17,313 bases of DNA from an uncultured Granulicatella sp. (lineage in GTDB: Bacteria; Bacillota; Bacilli; Lactobacillales; Aerococcaceae), in contig CALATC010000016.1 of the NCBI GenBank assembly GCA_937891475.1, forward strand, positions 1-17,313. Reading direction: 5' to 3'. A program made the position numbers and the translations under genes. The notes beneath the pieces are model-generated. The model made no database searches and was not told the origin of the DNA. It worked only from the letters and a program-made list of their open reading frames with translations. Below, one piece after another: positions 16,048 to 17,313 of this stretch (the stretch's first letter is position 1; every line of letters begins with the position of its first letter).

Positions 16048-17313
16048 TTAGCTTAAGCGGTTCATTTTCTCTTTTACTTCTGCACGAATTGCTTCAATAC
16101 TTGCGAGTTTTTGTTGATAAGTTTCTGTAGATAAGTCAACTGGATATTGTTCAGGATTTAAGATACGTTTGTATTCATCCCATAGCGCTTCTACTTGTTC
16201 ATCTTTATAGGCTTTAATCTCTTTCAATGAAGGCAATGTATACACTAATTTACCTTGTTCAAAAATTGATTGTAAAATTGGACGAGCATCAAAATCTGTC
16301 ACTGTTTTATTAATATATGTGTAAACTGGATGGAACATATATAATTCTTCTAATTCATCTGGACGTTCATGCCATAATGCAATATAATCCCCTTCGGATT
16401 TTCCATCGCTCTTACGAGTAATACGCCATACTTGTTTTTTACCTGGTGTTGAAACTTTTTCTGCATTATTAGAAATTTTCACGGTTGGAACCATTTCACC
16501 ATTTTCATCTTCAATCGCTACTAATTTATAAACACATCCTAAAGCAGGTTGATCATAAGCTGTAATTAAACGTGTTCCAATTCCCCAAACATCAATTTTA
16601 GCACCTTGCATTTTTAAGTTCAGAACAGTTTTTTCATCTAAATCACTTGAGGCATAAATTTTAGCTTCTGTAAAGCCTGCATCATCTAATTGTTGACGAA
16701 CTTTTTTCGACATATAGGCCATGTCTCCACTATCAATACGAACACCTAAGAAATTAATTTTATCTCCAAATTCTTTCGCTACACGAATCGCATTTGGAAC
16801 ACCTGAACGTAAAATATCATACGTATCTACTAAAAATACACAGTCACGGTGAGTAGAGGCATAAGCTTTAAAGGCTTCATAATCATCACGATACGCTTGT
16901 ACTAAAGAATGCGCATGAGTTCCTGAAACAGGAATTCCAAACATTTTTCCTGCTCGAACATTACTTGTCGCATTACATCCCCCAATATAAGCTGCTCTTG
17001 TTCCCCAAAGCGCTGCATCTAATTCTTGAGCACGTCTTGTTCCAAATTCTAGAACAGGATCATCTCCAGCAACTGTACGAATACGAGAAGCTTTTGTCGC
17101 AATGAGTGTTTGGAAATTAATAATATTTAATAGAGCTGTTTCAATTAATTGGCATTCTGCAAGTGTTCCTTCTACTTGAACTAATGGTTCATTGGCAAAC
17201 ACTAATTCCCCTTCAACTGCAGAATGAATATTCCCTTTAAATTTAAAGTTTTTCAAATAATCTAAAAATTCTTCTGGATAAATCTCTAAACTTCTTAAAT
17301 AGTCTAAGTCTGT
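16048..17313 (-). CDS. pncB: Nicotinate phosphoribosyltransferase, N-terminus cut by window edge
   Basis: It makes nicotinate mononucleotide from nicotinate and PRPP with ATP, the entry step of the Preiss-Handler salvage pathway. The frame is open to the right edge, so about 421 residues are visible; the family is roughly 480-490 residues, so some 60-70 N-terminal residues are missing. The visible start [20 protein letters not shown] is internal PncB sequence. Other motifs are [28 protein letters not shown], the phosphorylated-histidine region [12 protein letters not shown], and [16 protein letters not shown] at 17254-17256 could be misread as the start but is inside conserved sequence. It is the first visible gene of the pncB-nadE operon. 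Confidence 0.95.
   Translation of the reverse strand, partial: TDLDYLRSLEIYPEEFLDYLKNFKFKGNIHSAVEGELVFANEPLVQVEGTLAECQLIETALLNIINFQTLIATKASRIRTVAGDDPVLEFGTRRAQELDAALWGTRAAYIGGCNATSNVRAGKMFGIPVSGTHAHSLVQAYRDDYEAFKAYASTHRDCVFLVDTYDILRSGVPNAIRVAKEFGDKINFLGVRIDSGDMAYMSKKVRQQLDDAGFTEAKIYASSDLDEKTVLNLKMQGAKIDVWGIGTRLITAYDQPALGCVYKLVAIEDENGEMVPTVKISNNAEKVSTPGKKQVWRITRKSDGKSEGDYIALWHERPDELEELYMFHPVYTYINKTVTDFDARPILQSIFEQGKLVYTLPSLKEIKAYKDEQVEALWDEYKRILNPEQYPVDLSTETYQQKLASIEAIRAEVKEKMNRLS

Noticed and set aside
17254..17256. TTG start codon for pncB
   Set aside because: The frame upstream is open to the window edge and encodes conserved PncB sequence, so the gene is simply cut off.

Overview
The window comes from a low-GC Gram-positive bacterium, most likely a member of the Lactobacillales. 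The evidence is the AT-rich sequence, strong AGGAGG-type ribosome binding sites, a cggR-gap-pgk-tpiA-gpmI-eno glycolytic operon, a PsaBCA-type manganese ABC transporter and a NanE/PTS/RpiR amino-sugar locus. Having gpmI between tpiA and eno argues for the Carnobacteriaceae/Enterococcaceae side rather than streptococci, but the species cannot be named from the sequence. Nearly all genes are on the minus strand; a tRNA-Arg gene and one candidate small RNA are on the plus strand.

Layout from the left edge: (1) 1-5960, the lower-glycolysis operon, read right to left: cggR (regulator), gap, pgk, tpiA, gpmI, and the first 35 codons of eno. It has a clear promoter in front of cggR, a second in front of eno, and hairpins at the cggR/gap, gap/pgk and pgk/tpiA junctions that could set different transcript levels. 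(2) 5961-7490, a regulatory and accessory strip. It holds the cggR promoter with a 26-bp inverted repeat on its -10 region, two further hairpins, a tRNA-Arg(CCG) gene on the plus strand, a strong bidirectional terminator, two small ORFs of unknown function (one with a helix-turn-helix look), an inverted-repeat leader with two mutually exclusive pairings, and a roughly 110-nt candidate small RNA. This is the only part of the window that looks acquired; it could be the relic of an element next to a tRNA gene. (3) 7491-10068, a manganese-type ABC transporter (ATPase, permease, lipoprotein) with overlapping genes and a DtxR/MntR-like operator. (4) 10169-13481, nanE, a PTS EIICB transporter and an RpiR regulator, with a near-consensus promoter, a cre-like site and two RpiR-type palindromes upstream. 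(5) 13588-15084, gpmA (a second, unrelated phosphoglycerate mutase) and nagB. (6) 15141-17313, nadE and pncB (cut by the window edge), for NAD salvage.

How the genes fit together: glyceraldehyde-3-phosphate to phosphoenolpyruvate is encoded in one operon, with two alternative mutases for the 3PG/2PG step. The PTS permease probably imports an N-acetylated amino sugar, for which ManNAc is the best guess. NanE converts ManNAc-6-P to GlcNAc-6-P. After deacetylation by a NagA encoded elsewhere, NagB makes fructose-6-P, which feeds glycolysis. iPGM (GpmI) needs Mn2+, so the nearby Mn2+-type importer is metabolically relevant, although there is no sign of joint control. All functional calls rest on motif recognition by eye; no database search was possible.
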